Positions 8,205 through 16,575 of a stretch of 53,842 bases of DNA are shown one piece after another. The stretch is from Rhodanobacteraceae bacterium. GTDB lineage: Bacteria > Pseudomonadota > Gammaproteobacteria > Xanthomonadales > Rhodanobacteraceae. Position 1 is the stretch's first letter. Each line of letters starts with the position of its first letter. The position numbers were made by a program, and so were the translations under genes. The DNA lies in the NCBI GenBank assembly GCA_004299705.1, contig SCQS01000069.1:1-53842 (forward strand), written 5' to 3'. Below the pieces are notes generated by a model, which made no database searches, was not told the DNA's origin, and was given only the letters and a program-made list of their open reading frames with translations.

Positions 8205-9518
8205 TTATTTCGATGCGGGCGGCGTGGCCGGAACGGCCGGCGCGGAAGCCGGGGCCGGCGACCCCGCGGTCACGACCGGGGCGGGCGTGGTGGTGGTGCC
8301 CTTGCCGTGGTGGAACCACAACAGGATCGCATCCCACAGCCGCTTGAAGAAGCCGCCCTGGGGCGCGTCCTTCAGCACCACCAACGGGTCCGACAATACC
8401 GGCTTGCCGTCGAAGCTGACCTTCAGCGTACCGACCTGCTGGCCCTGTTTGAACGGCGCGATCAGGGTGGCGGGCATTTCCAGCGTGGCCTGGAGCTTGT
8501 CGTACTGGCCGCGCGGGATGGTGACCGAGGCATCCTCGGCGATGCCGAGTTCAAGCGTGTTGGCCTCGCCCTTCCACAGACGCGGCGTGGCCAGCACCTG
8601 GCCCGCGGCGTACAGCTTGTGGGTGCGGTAGAAGTTGAAGCCCCAGTTCAGCAGCGCTTCGTCGCCGGCCGCCGCGTTGTTCATGTCGGGGCTGCCCATG
8701 TCCACCACGATCAGGCGCATGCCGTCGCGCACGGCCGAGGCCGCCAAACAGAAGCCGGCCTCCTTGGTCGAACCGGTCTTGATGCCGTCCACGCTCGGAT
8801 CGCTCGACAGCAGCGGGTTGCGGTTGTACTGCATGATGCCGTCCCACTCGAACTGCTTGATCGAGGTGATCTTGTAGATCTGGGGGAAGTGTTCGATCAG
8901 CGCGCGCGACAGGACCGCGATGTCGTGCGCGCTGCTGTAGTGGTCGTCGGCCGGGTAGCCCGAGGCGTTCACGAAATGCGTGTTGGTCATCCCCAGCCGC
9001 TGGGCGTAGGCGTTCATCAACGAAGCGAACGCCGTCTGGGTGCCGGCGATGTGGTCGGCCAGCGCGATCGCGGCGTCGTTGCCGGACTGGATCAGCATGC
9101 CGTACAGTAAATCATGCACCGGCACGTACGAATGCAGCTTCAGGAAACTGGTCGAACCGTCGGTGCCGGCGCCGCCCTGCTTCCAGGCGTCGGTGGTGAT
9201 GTAGACCTTGTCGTCCATGTGCAGCTTGCCGGCGGCGATCTGCGCGCCGACGATGTACGCGGTCATGATCTTGGTCAGCGAGGCCGGGGCGCGACGCTGG
9301 TCCATGTTGTTCGATGCCAGGATCTGGCCGTTGGCGTAGTCCATCAGCACCCATGACTGCGCGTTGGGCTGCGGTGCGGGCGGAATCGGCGTCTGCGGAA
9401 TCGTCGGCACAGGCTTCGGTGGCACCGTGGGTTTCGGCGGCAGCGCGGTTTGCGCGAACAGCACGCCGGTGAAGGCAGCCAGGGAAACCGTCAGCAGCGA
9501 ACGCAGAAGTTTTTTCAT
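8205..9518 (-). CDS. dacC: D-alanyl-D-alanine carboxypeptidase (PBP5/6 family)
   Basis: A periplasmic penicillin-binding protein that removes the terminal D-Ala from peptidoglycan pentapeptides. The chosen start gives MKKLLRSLLTVSLAAF, a clear signal peptide, with GAGG upstream. The mature part begins with a proline-rich linker (about 26-52). The catalytic motifs are Ser80-Leu-Thr-Lys83, then QSGNDAA, then IKTGSTKEAG. A C-terminal beta domain and an Ala/Pro tail follow; the AILLWFHH segment near the end could be the amphipathic membrane anchor. 437 residues. It could equally be called dacA. Confidence 0.92.
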   Translation of the reverse strand: MKKLLRSLLTVSLAAFTGVLFAQTALPPKPTVPPKPVPTIPQTPIPPAPQPNAQSWVLMDYANGQILASNNMDQRRAPASLTKIMTAYIVGAQIAAGKLHMDDKVYITTDAWKQGGAGTDGSTSFLKLHSYVPVHDLLYGMLIQSGNDAAIALADHIAGTQTAFASLMNAYAQRLGMTNTHFVNASGYPADDHYSSAHDIAVLSRALIEHFPQIYKITSIKQFEWDGIMQYNRNPLLSSDPSVDGIKTGSTKEAGFCLAASAVRDGMRLIVVDMGSPDMNNAAAGDEALLNWGFNFYRTHKLYAAGQVLATPRLWKGEANTLELGIAEDASVTIPRGQYDKLQATLEMPATLIAPFKQGQQVGTLKVSFDGKPVLSDPLVVLKDAPQGGFFKRLWDAILLWFHHGKGTTTTPAPVVTAGSPAPASAPAVPATPPASK

Positions 9519-9573
9519 GATGCCTCGGAAGTCACGGAACGGTTTGTGGCGGTTGCCCGCCGCATGAAACTGG

Positions 9574-10473
9574 CTACTGTACATCGACGCTGGCATGCGG
9601 CAAACCCAGCGCATCCAGTTTTGCCGTGGTGCGATCGACCGTATCCACGTCCGGCAGCGGCCCGATCTGCACGCGTTGCAGGGTGCGTCCGCCGACATTG
9701 GCCGCGACCACCCGCACCGCGCCCAGATTCAAACCGCGCAGGCGCGCCGCCAAGCGCTCGGCGTTGCCGGCGTCGGCGAACGCGCCGACCTGCACGTACA
9801 GTTGCGGTGCCTGGCCGGATCGCGGTGTGACCGCGGTGACGGGCGGAGGTTCCGCGTTCGGGTGCGCGGGGTCGATGCCCTGCACTTCGACCAGGCCGGT
9901 GCCCTTGGGCCATATTCCTATCCGCACCGCCGCGGCCAGTGACAGGTCGATGATGCGGTTGGGCATGAACGGGCCGCGGTCGTTGACCCTGACGATCACG
10001 CTCTTGCCATTCTGCAGGTTGGTGACGCGCGCGAAGCTCGGCAGCGGCAGCACCTTGCTGGCGGCCGAGAACTTGTACATGTCGTAGGTCTCGAAGTCCG
10101 ACGTCTTGTAACCGTTGAACTTGGTGCCGTAGTACGAGGCGATGCCGCGCTCGTCGTAGCCGGCCGCGCTCGACAGCACGCGGTAGGTCTGCCCGTTCAC
10201 GGTGTACGGTGACTTGTTGCCGTAGCGCGACAGCGGCAGCACCGTCGGCACCGGTTCGGGGATCTTGCTGAAATCGATCCCGGCGATGTCGGGGGTGGAA
10301 TCGTTGCGTTGGCGGTAGCGCTCGGACTGGGGCAGGCCGGTGTTGTCGCGCCAGGGTGCGTGCCAGCCGCGGTGTTCCGAACGCCGCGCGGGATTCGACG
10401 AACACCCCGCCAACGCCAGTACCGCCGACGCCAGCAGCGCGAGCGGCAGCGGGTCACGCAGCCAGCGGTTCAT
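9574..10473 (-). CDS. rlpA: RlpA-type septal lytic transglycosylase, SPOR-containing lipoprotein
   Basis: A 299-residue lipoprotein: signal peptide with lipobox LALAGC (Cys24), a double-psi beta-barrel (about 105-190) and a C-terminal SPOR domain (about 222-296) that would bind denuded septal glycan. In the P. aeruginosa enzyme a His in TAAHK and the Asp of NDRGP are needed for activity, as I recall. Here the Asp is kept (Asp165) but the His position reads SAASK (Ser139), and the conserved KFHG reads KFNG (Asn120). It may be inactive or act only as a glycan-binding structural protein. Its ATG overlaps the mltB stop by 4 nt. Confidence 0.9.
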   Translation of the reverse strand: MNRWLRDPLPLALLASAVLALAGCSSNPARRSEHRGWHAPWRDNTGLPQSERYRQRNDSTPDIAGIDFSKIPEPVPTVLPLSRYGNKSPYTVNGQTYRVLSSAAGYDERGIASYYGTKFNGYKTSDFETYDMYKFSAASKVLPLPSFARVTNLQNGKSVIVRVNDRGPFMPNRIIDLSLAAAVRIGIWPKGTGLVEVQGIDPAHPNAEPPPVTAVTPRSGQAPQLYVQVGAFADAGNAERLAARLRGLNLGAVRVVAANVGGRTLQRVQIGPLPDVDTVDRTTAKLDALGLPHASVDVQ

Positions 10474-11513
10474 TGCGCCGCGGGTGCCGTGGCGACGCCG
10501 CGCGCGATCGCGTCGGCCAGTTGCATCACCGCCAGCGCGTACATCGGGCTGTGGTTGTAGCGGGTGATCACGTAGAAATTCCGGAAGGTCAGCCAGTATT
10601 CGGGGCCGTCGCCGCCGGCCAGCGTCAGCAGGTTGGCCGGCATGGACGGATTTTCCTGCGTGGCCGGCGCGTAACCCTTGGCGGCAAATTGCTCAAGCGG
10701 TGTCCGCGGCATGACGTTCTCGTACGCGGGCGGCGGCGCGGCGTTGGCGTTGGGGTCGGCCTGCACCGCGACCGGCTGTCCGGTCTGCCAGCCGTGCGCA
10801 TGGAAGTAATTGGCGATGCTGGCGAAGGCGTCCGGCAGCGAGGCCAGCAGGTTGATGTGCCCGAGGCCGTCCTCGTTCACCGCGAAGTCGCGGATGCTGG
10901 ACGGCATGAATTGCGCGAGCCCGGTGGCGCCGGCGTAGGAACCGTACATGTCCTGGATCGGCCCCGGCAGTTTGTCGGGCGGCAGTTCCAGCAGCGTCTT
11001 CAATTCACCACGGAAAAATTTAGCGCGCGGTGGGTAGTGGAAGGCCAGCGTCACCAGTGCATCCAGCACGCGGTAGTTGCCGGTGTTGGCGCCGTAGTTG
11101 GTTTCGACCCCGATGATCGCGACGATGAACTGCGGCGGCACGCCGTATTGCCGGGCGACCTGCTCCAAGGCAGCCTGGTTCTGCCGGTAGAACACGATGC
11201 CTTCGCGGATCCGGTCCGGATTGATGAAGATCGGGCGGTACTGGCTCCACGGTTTTTTTTCGGCCGGACGACTGATCGCGTCGAGGATGCTTTGTTGCAC
11301 CACCGCGCTGTCCAGCAGCGCGTTCAGCGCGGCCGGGTTCTTGCCGGTGGCCGCCGCGACCTCGCTGACCAGTTCGGCCTGGCCGGGACTGGCGGTGGCA
11401 GTTGGCATGGTGGCCGGCGCTGGCGTGGAGGGAGCGGTTTGCGCGGCCAGCGCGAGCGGAATGACGCCCGGCAACAGCAAGGCGGAAAGCAGCAAGTGGA
11501 ACGGGCGGGTCAT
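10470..11513 (-). CDS. mltB: Membrane-bound lytic murein transglycosylase B
   Basis: It cleaves the MurNAc-GlcNAc bond to give 1,6-anhydro ends. From MTRPFHLLL, 347 residues: a signal peptide (1-24), a Pro/Ala/Thr-rich linker, and the SLT_2 domain with IIGVETNYG (catalytic Glu137), GPIQDMYGSYAGATGLAQFMPSS and SIANYFHAHGW. There is no clear lipobox, so it may be soluble or periplasmic rather than outer-membrane anchored. First gene of the mltB-rlpA-dacC-ybeD-lipB run, sharing an ATGA overlap with rlpA. It is divergent from the Y-family polymerase gene. Confidence 0.92.
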   Translation of the reverse strand: MTRPFHLLLSALLLPGVIPLALAAQTAPSTPAPATMPTATASPGQAELVSEVAAATGKNPAALNALLDSAVVQQSILDAISRPAEKKPWSQYRPIFINPDRIREGIVFYRQNQAALEQVARQYGVPPQFIVAIIGVETNYGANTGNYRVLDALVTLAFHYPPRAKFFRGELKTLLELPPDKLPGPIQDMYGSYAGATGLAQFMPSSIRDFAVNEDGLGHINLLASLPDAFASIANYFHAHGWQTGQPVAVQADPNANAAPPPAYENVMPRTPLEQFAAKGYAPATQENPSMPANLLTLAGGDGPEYWLTFRNFYVITRYNHSPMYALAVMQLADAIARGVATAPAAQ

Positions 11514-11670
11514 GCGGACTTTCGGGCGGTCGTAGAGTGCTGGGTGCAGCCTAGCATGTGCAGTGCGGCGTTCGCGGTGCAACGGCGAGCCCCCGCAAGT
11601 GCCTTAACCGTCTCCAAACATGCGACGGGGGTAGCCTATACAACCCGGGTTCCTGGCACCGTTCGCCACC

Positions 11671-13059
11671 ATGACCCTGCGCAGCCTGTTCGTCGATTTC
11701 AACAGCTATTTCGCCTCGGTCGAACAGGAGGACAGCCCGCGCCTGCGTGGGCGGCCGGTGGCGGTGACGCCGGTGATCGCGCCCACCGGTTGCTGCATCG
11801 CGGCCAGCGTCGAGGCCAAGACCTTCGGTGTGAAAACCGGTTGCCTGGTGCGCGATGCGAAAAAGCTGTGCCCCGGCATCGCGATCGTGGAAGCGCGGCC
11901 GTCGCTGTACGTGGCCTGGCACCGGCGCCTGATGGCCGCGATCGATCGCGCCGTGCCGATCGACGCGGTGCATTCGGTGGACGAGGCTGCGTGCGAACTG
12001 ATCGGGCGCCAATGCCGGCGCGACAACGCCATCGCGGTGGCGCACGCGGTCAAGCGCGAGGTCGCCGCGGCGGCACCGGGCGGCGCGATCCGCTGCTCGA
12101 TCGGCCTCGCGCCCAACCACTGGTTGGCCAAGACCGGCACCGACATGCAGAAGCCCGACGGGCTGGTGGTGATCGAGCAAAAGGATCTTCCGGAAATTTT
12201 GCATACGCTGGAACTCACCGACCTGTGCGGCATCAGCGCGTCGATGCAGGCACGCTTGCATGCGGTCGGCATCGACAGCGTCGCGCAGCTCACCGCTGCT
12301 TCCAAGCCGTTGCTGCGCATCGCCTGGGGCGGCATCGAGGGCGAACGGATGTGGGCGCGGTTGCGCGGCGAGTGGCTGCCCGAACGCCAGGCCACGCGCG
12401 GTTCGGTCGGACACTCGCACGTGCTGGAACCCGCGTTGCGCACGCCGCGCGGTGCGCGCGCGGTATTGACCAAACTTCTGGTGAAGGCCGCGATGCGCCT
12501 GCGCGGTTATGGCCTGCTCGCGGGCGCGCTGTCGGTGCGCATCCGCTATCTCGGCGTCGAGCAGCGTTGGGAATACGATGCGTCGTTCGATCCCAGCGAC
12601 GACAGCCGCGCGTTCCTGCACCGCATGAACGAGGCACTGGACCGCGCCGCGCCACGCGTCGGCGGGCTGCCATGGCCGCGCGCGAAACCGCTGTCGGTCA
12701 GCGTCACCCTGCATCGCGTACTGCCGTGCGCGGAATCGTCGCGCGATCTGTTCGACGATGGTCGCAAGGGCGAGGCGCTGTCGGTGTTGCTGGACGGCGT
12801 CAACGCGCGCTTCGGCAACAACACGCTGTACTTCGGCGGCATGCATTCGGCGCTGGGCGCCGCGCCCATGCGCATCCCGTTCACCCGCGTCCCGGAACTG
12901 GAACAGGAAGAAGACCACGAATTGTGGTTGACCGCGATGAACCAGGCCAAGGTGCTGGCCGAGGCCGAGCATCGCCGCCACGAACGCGAACGCGCGGAGC
13001 GCATCGCGCGGGCCAGGAAACCCGTGCCGCGGCCCCCATCGAACCCTCCCGCCATTTGA
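11671..13059 (+). CDS. Y-family DNA polymerase
   Basis: A 462-residue translesion polymerase of the DinB/UmuC superfamily. The palm motifs are LFVDFNSYFASVEQ (Asp9) and HSVDEA (Asp104, Glu105), the metal ligands. SIGLAPNHWLAKTGTDMQKPDG and the helix-hairpin segment TDLCGIS follow. A little-finger-like region runs from about 240 to 365, then a charged C-terminal tail. The sequence is not a standard Pol IV, and no imuA or dnaE2 partner is adjacent. I see no convincing LexA box in the 157-bp divergent gap to mltB; TATACA at 11637-11642 is a possible -10 element. Confidence 0.88.
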   Translation: MTLRSLFVDFNSYFASVEQEDSPRLRGRPVAVTPVIAPTGCCIAASVEAKTFGVKTGCLVRDAKKLCPGIAIVEARPSLYVAWHRRLMAAIDRAVPIDAVHSVDEAACELIGRQCRRDNAIAVAHAVKREVAAAAPGGAIRCSIGLAPNHWLAKTGTDMQKPDGLVVIEQKDLPEILHTLELTDLCGISASMQARLHAVGIDSVAQLTAASKPLLRIAWGGIEGERMWARLRGEWLPERQATRGSVGHSHVLEPALRTPRGARAVLTKLLVKAAMRLRGYGLLAGALSVRIRYLGVEQRWEYDASFDPSDDSRAFLHRMNEALDRAAPRVGGLPWPRAKPLSVSVTLHRVLPCAESSRDLFDDGRKGEALSVLLDGVNARFGNNTLYFGGMHSALGAAPMRIPFTRVPELEQEEDHELWLTAMNQAKVLAEAEHRRHERERAERIARARKPVPRPPSNPPAI

Positions 13060-13071
13060 CGGAGTCTTCCC

Positions 13072-13389
13072 ATGATCATGCGCATCTGGCGCGGCATCAC
13101 CGCGAAGGAACAGGCCGACGCCTATCTCGAACACCTGCAGCAGACCGCGCTGCCCGCGCTCAAGGGCTGCAAGGGGCAATGCGGCGCGTGGGTGCTGCGG
13201 CGGGTGCAGGGCGACCAGTGCGAGTTCCAGGTGCTGACGCTGTGGGATTCGAAGAAATCGCTGCAGGCTTACGCCGGTGACAAGCCCGAGCGCGCCGTGT
13301 ACTACGACGAGGACGACAAGTTCCTGCTGGACATGGAGCCGCTGGTGCGGTTGTACGAAGTCGCTGATACGGTGGCGCCGCCCGGTTGA
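13072..13389 (+). CDS. Antibiotic biosynthesis monooxygenase (ABM)-like protein
   Basis: A 105-residue small protein with the ferredoxin-like ABM pattern: IWRGITAKEQADAYLEHL, ALKGCKGQCGAWVLRRV, CEFQVLTLWDSKKSLQAYAG, and an acidic C-terminal region. Family members form dimeric beta-barrels and act as cofactor-free oxygenases, heme oxygenases or simple stress proteins. The substrate cannot be told. GGAG lies 8 nt before the ATG. It starts 12 nt after the polymerase stop and is probably co-transcribed. Confidence 0.75.
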   Translation: MIMRIWRGITAKEQADAYLEHLQQTALPALKGCKGQCGAWVLRRVQGDQCEFQVLTLWDSKKSLQAYAGDKPERAVYYDEDDKFLLDMEPLVRLYEVADTVAPPG

Positions 13390-13424
13390 AGCATTGACGT
13401 ACGTTACGCCAGATGGGAGCGCGC

Positions 13425-14300
13425 ATGTCGCAGGTCAAGTCATCCCACCCTGAAGTCGAGTCGTTCCACCACCACGACAGCGGCACGTGGACGCACGTCG
13501 TGCACGACGGTGCGGTGGCGGCGATCATCGATCCGGTGCTGGATTACGACGCGGCCGCCGTGCGTACTTCGACTGCCAGCACCGATGCGGTGCTGGCGTT
13601 TGTGCGGCAACGCGCGCTACGCGTGGCATGGATACTTGAAACCCACGCGCACGCCGATCACCTGAGCGCGGCGGGTTACTTGAAAGATCAACTGCAGGCG
13701 CCGGTCGCGATCGGGCGCGGCATCGTCGACGTGCAGGCGCATTTCAAAAATGTATTTGGCCTTGGTGACGATTTCGCCACCGACGGCAGCCAGTTCGATC
13801 GTTTGCTGGACGATGGCGACGGACTGCCGATCGGTTCGCTCACGCTGCGCGTGCTGGCCACGCCCGGCCACACCCGCGACAGCCTCACCTACGTCGCCGG
13901 TGATGCCGCCTTCATCGGCGACACCTTGTTCGCGCCCGACCTCGGCACCGCGCGCTGCGATTTCCCGGGCGGCGATGCCGTGGCCTTGTACGCATCCATC
14001 CGGCGCATCCTGTCGCTGCCGGAATCGACGCGCCTGTTCCTGTGCCACGACTATCCACCGCCGTCGCGCACGCCCTGGCGCGAAACCACCGTCGCGTGCG
14101 AGGCGCGCGAGAACGTACAGGTCGGCGGCGGCGTGGACGCGGACACGTTCATCGCGAAACGTCGCGCGCGCGATGCCACGCTGCCGGTCCCGCGCCTGCT
14201 GCTGCCCGCGCTGCAGGTCAACATCCGTGGCGGCCGCCTGCCGCCGCCGGAAGCCGATGGGCATGTCTACCTGCGCCTGCCGGTCAATCGGGTTGGTTGA
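13425..14300 (+). CDS. MBL-fold hydrolase, persulfide dioxygenase (ETHE1/Blh)-like
   Basis: A 291-residue metallo-beta-lactamase-fold protein. The metal motif THAHADH (His74, His76, Asp78, His79) is followed by TPGHTRDSLTY, FIGDTLFAPDLGTARCDFPGG and FLCHDY. The GTARCDFPGG stretch is typical of ETHE1-like sulfur dioxygenases, which oxidise glutathione persulfide. A C-terminal substrate-lid-type region with LLLPALQVNIRGG follows. I chose the second ATG (MSQVKSSH) because GGGAG sits 6 nt before it, while the earlier ATG has no ribosome-binding site. Confidence 0.85.
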   Translation: MSQVKSSHPEVESFHHHDSGTWTHVVHDGAVAAIIDPVLDYDAAAVRTSTASTDAVLAFVRQRALRVAWILETHAHADHLSAAGYLKDQLQAPVAIGRGIVDVQAHFKNVFGLGDDFATDGSQFDRLLDDGDGLPIGSLTLRVLATPGHTRDSLTYVAGDAAFIGDTLFAPDLGTARCDFPGGDAVALYASIRRILSLPESTRLFLCHDYPPPSRTPWRETTVACEARENVQVGGGVDADTFIAKRRARDATLPVPRLLLPALQVNIRGGRLPPPEADGHVYLRLPVNRVG

Positions 14301-14385
14301 ATCCAGGCAAACGCGCGATTGCCGTGGGCGTCACGATGCGCACCGGCCCCGCTAGCATGTCGGCTTTCATCGGTTGGTCGGATTG

Positions 14386-15696
14386 ATGGCTTTCTCCTTG
14401 CGTGCTGGTTTGGTCGCCGCCCTGCGTTCGCCGCTCACGCCGATCTGGCTGGTGATTTTTTTGCTGCCGTTCGGGCGATCCAGCGAACTCGGCACGCTGA
14501 TCTGCATGCTGGGCGCGATCATCCTGTTTTTCCGCGATCGCCATGCGCTGGCCGGGCACGCTGGTGCACGCTTGCTGCTGTGGCTGTGGGCGGCCTACTT
14601 CGGCGCGGCGTTGATTTCTTCGCCGGGCGCGGTCGACCCCGCGCGCAGCTGGGACAGCGTGGCGGCCTACATCCGCTTCGCGCCATTCGGGGTGTACGTG
14701 TGCTTCGCGGTGCGCCGCGAGTCGCGCCTGAACGCCTTGTGTCTCGCCACCGGCATCGTGGTCGCGTTGTGGGCGCTGGATGCGTGGGTGCAGGCGCTGA
14801 CCGGCTACAGCTTGGGCGGGCCGGCGCAGGCGCAACGGATTTCCGGCATCTTCGGCGCGGGCAACCTCAAGCTCGGGCCGGTGCTGGCTTCGCTGTCGCC
14901 GTTCGTGCTGTGGATGGCGAAGCGGCGTTTCGGGCGCACGGGATTGATCGTGGCGATGCTGTTCATGCTGGTGCCGATCCTGCTGGCCGGTTCGCGCGCG
15001 GCGTGGATCACCTACGGCGTTGCGCTGCTGGCGTTCTTCTGGGTCGAGGCGCGCTCGCCGCTCAAGTTCGCCGCGTGGATCGTGGCGGCTTGCGTGGTCG
15101 GCGCGGTGGCAATGGGCATCGCGTGGAAAACCTCGTCGCGCTTCGACGCGAGGATGGATCGCACGCTGGCCGTGCTGCACGACACCCGCCACGCGATCAA
15201 CTACGCCGGCAGCGGGCGGCTCGACATCTGGCGCGTGACCACGAAGATGATCGCGGCACACCCGGTGCTCGGCGTGGGCGTGCGCGATTTCCGCGAGGCC
15301 TACCCGCACTACGCGCCGCCGAACGACCACTTCGTCACCGTCGAGTCCTGCGGCGTGGGCGAGGGCGCCTGCCATCCGCACCAGATCGTGCTGGAGGTCT
15401 TGAGCGACACCGGCGCGGTCGGGCTGGCGTTGTGGCTGGCCGGCGTGGGCTTGGCGATCAGCGCGTGGCGCAAGGTCGGCCCCGAGGCGCGTCACCGCGC
15501 GTTTCCGGTGACGGTGGCGCTGGCCGTGACGGTGTTCCCGCTCAACACCCATCTCGCGTTCTATTCGGCGTGGTGGGGCTTGTTGTTTTGGTGGTTGCTG
15601 GCGCTGTGGTGCGCGGCGTTGCACGCCGACGTGCCCGACGATGCGCCGGTGAAGTTGCCCCGCATGCGAATGAGGGATGCCGCGCATGGCGCGTGA
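14386..15696 (+). CDS. O-antigen ligase/polymerase family membrane protein
   Basis: About 436 residues with around ten hydrophobic segments, typical of Wzy_C/WaaL-type enzymes that join or polymerise surface glycans at the periplasmic face. The cluster AGSRAAWITYGVALLAFF and the HPHQIVLEVLSDTGAVGLAL motif are family hallmarks, with the large periplasmic loop (about 255-345) between them. I use the ATG giving MAFSLRAG rather than the upstream TTG. It overlaps the following glycosyltransferase start by about 11 nt, so the two are likely translated together. The substrate is unknown. Confidence 0.85.
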   Translation: MAFSLRAGLVAALRSPLTPIWLVIFLLPFGRSSELGTLICMLGAIILFFRDRHALAGHAGARLLLWLWAAYFGAALISSPGAVDPARSWDSVAAYIRFAPFGVYVCFAVRRESRLNALCLATGIVVALWALDAWVQALTGYSLGGPAQAQRISGIFGAGNLKLGPVLASLSPFVLWMAKRRFGRTGLIVAMLFMLVPILLAGSRAAWITYGVALLAFFWVEARSPLKFAAWIVAACVVGAVAMGIAWKTSSRFDARMDRTLAVLHDTRHAINYAGSGRLDIWRVTTKMIAAHPVLGVGVRDFREAYPHYAPPNDHFVTVESCGVGEGACHPHQIVLEVLSDTGAVGLALWLAGVGLAISAWRKVGPEARHRAFPVTVALAVTVFPLNTHLAFYSAWWGLLFWWLLALWCAALHADVPDDAPVKLPRMRMRDAAHGA

Positions 15697-16480
15697 AAAG
15701 TTTTCGCTGGTGATCATCACCTTCAACAACGCTGACACGCTGGAGCGTTGTCTCGCTGAAGCGGATTTCGCCGACGAGATCGTGGTGCTGGATTCGGGTT
15801 CCAGCGACGCAACCATGGAAATCGCACGCCGCCACGGCGCGCGCATCGCCACACATCCGTTCGACGATTACGGCCCGCAGAAACAGCGCGCGATCGACAT
15901 GGCGACGCACGACTGGATATTGAATCTCGACGCCGACGAGATCCTGTCGCCGGGCACCCGCGCGGTGATCGAGCACGCGCTGGAAAATCCGCAGGCGGCG
16001 GGCTTTCGTCTGCCGCGCCGCGAACGGATGTTCTGGAGCGTGCAGCACCCGTGGAGTCACCGCAACGGCCATTTGCGATTGTTCGACCGCCGGCGCGGAC
16101 GCATGAACGCGGTGCCGATCCACGCCGCGGTGGGAGTGGACGGGCCGGTCGAGACGTTGACGCGTGCGGACTTCGTCAACATGGGCGACGACGACATCGC
16201 CGCGCGCGTCGCCAAGATCAACCGCTATTCGTCGGGCATGGTCGCCGACAAGCTCGCGCGCAAGCAGCGTTTCAGCGGCCCGATGATGCTGGTGTATCCG
16301 CCGATCTTCTTCGTGCGCCAGTACTTGTTCAAACGCTACTTCCTGTCCGGCTGGGCCGGCTTCATCGCCAGCGTGCTGGGCTCGTTCTACGTGTTCCTGA
16401 AATACGCCAAGCTGCACGAGGCGCGGAGAGACGGGACTCGGGACTCGGGACTCGGGACTCGGCCAAATCAGGAACAATAG
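15686..16480 (+). CDS. Glycosyltransferase family 2 (WaaE/KdtX-like)
   Basis: A 264-residue GT-A enzyme: FSLVIITFNNADTLERCL at the N terminus, VVLDSGSSDAT, and LNLDADEILS (DXD-like). The arrangement is that of WaaE/KdtX-type lipopolysaccharide core glucosyltransferases. A hydrophobic C-terminal segment (about 205-245) may bind the membrane. GAGG sits 10 nt before the ATG used; an ATG 9 nt earlier has none. The last 15 or so residues are encoded by a GGGACTC heptamer array and are probably not functional. Confidence 0.87.
   Translation: MAREKFSLVIITFNNADTLERCLAEADFADEIVVLDSGSSDATMEIARRHGARIATHPFDDYGPQKQRAIDMATHDWILNLDADEILSPGTRAVIEHALENPQAAGFRLPRRERMFWSVQHPWSHRNGHLRLFDRRRGRMNAVPIHAAVGVDGPVETLTRADFVNMGDDDIAARVAKINRYSSGMVADKLARKQRFSGPMMLVYPPIFFVRQYLFKRYFLSGWAGFIASVLGSFYVFLKYAKLHEARRDGTRDSGLGTRPNQEQ
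16432..16462. repeat. GGGACTC heptamer array at the 3' end of the glycosyltransferase gene
   Basis: About four copies of GGGACTC. In frame they give a GTRDSGLGTR tail. The reverse orientation of the same family occurs downstream of prc (4481-4549). Confidence 0.85.
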
Positions 16481-16575
16481 ATGTTGCTTGCTGTCATTGG
16501 CGGGCCCGATCGGGATTTGCCGTATGCAGAAGCCGGATTCGATCCCGCTCCGACATCGGAACGCAGGTTTTGCTT

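Noticed and set aside
10356-13280. Open frame of about 970 codons across rlpA, mltB and the polymerase gene
   Set aside because: Antisense to two genes and out of frame with the third; no protein motif.
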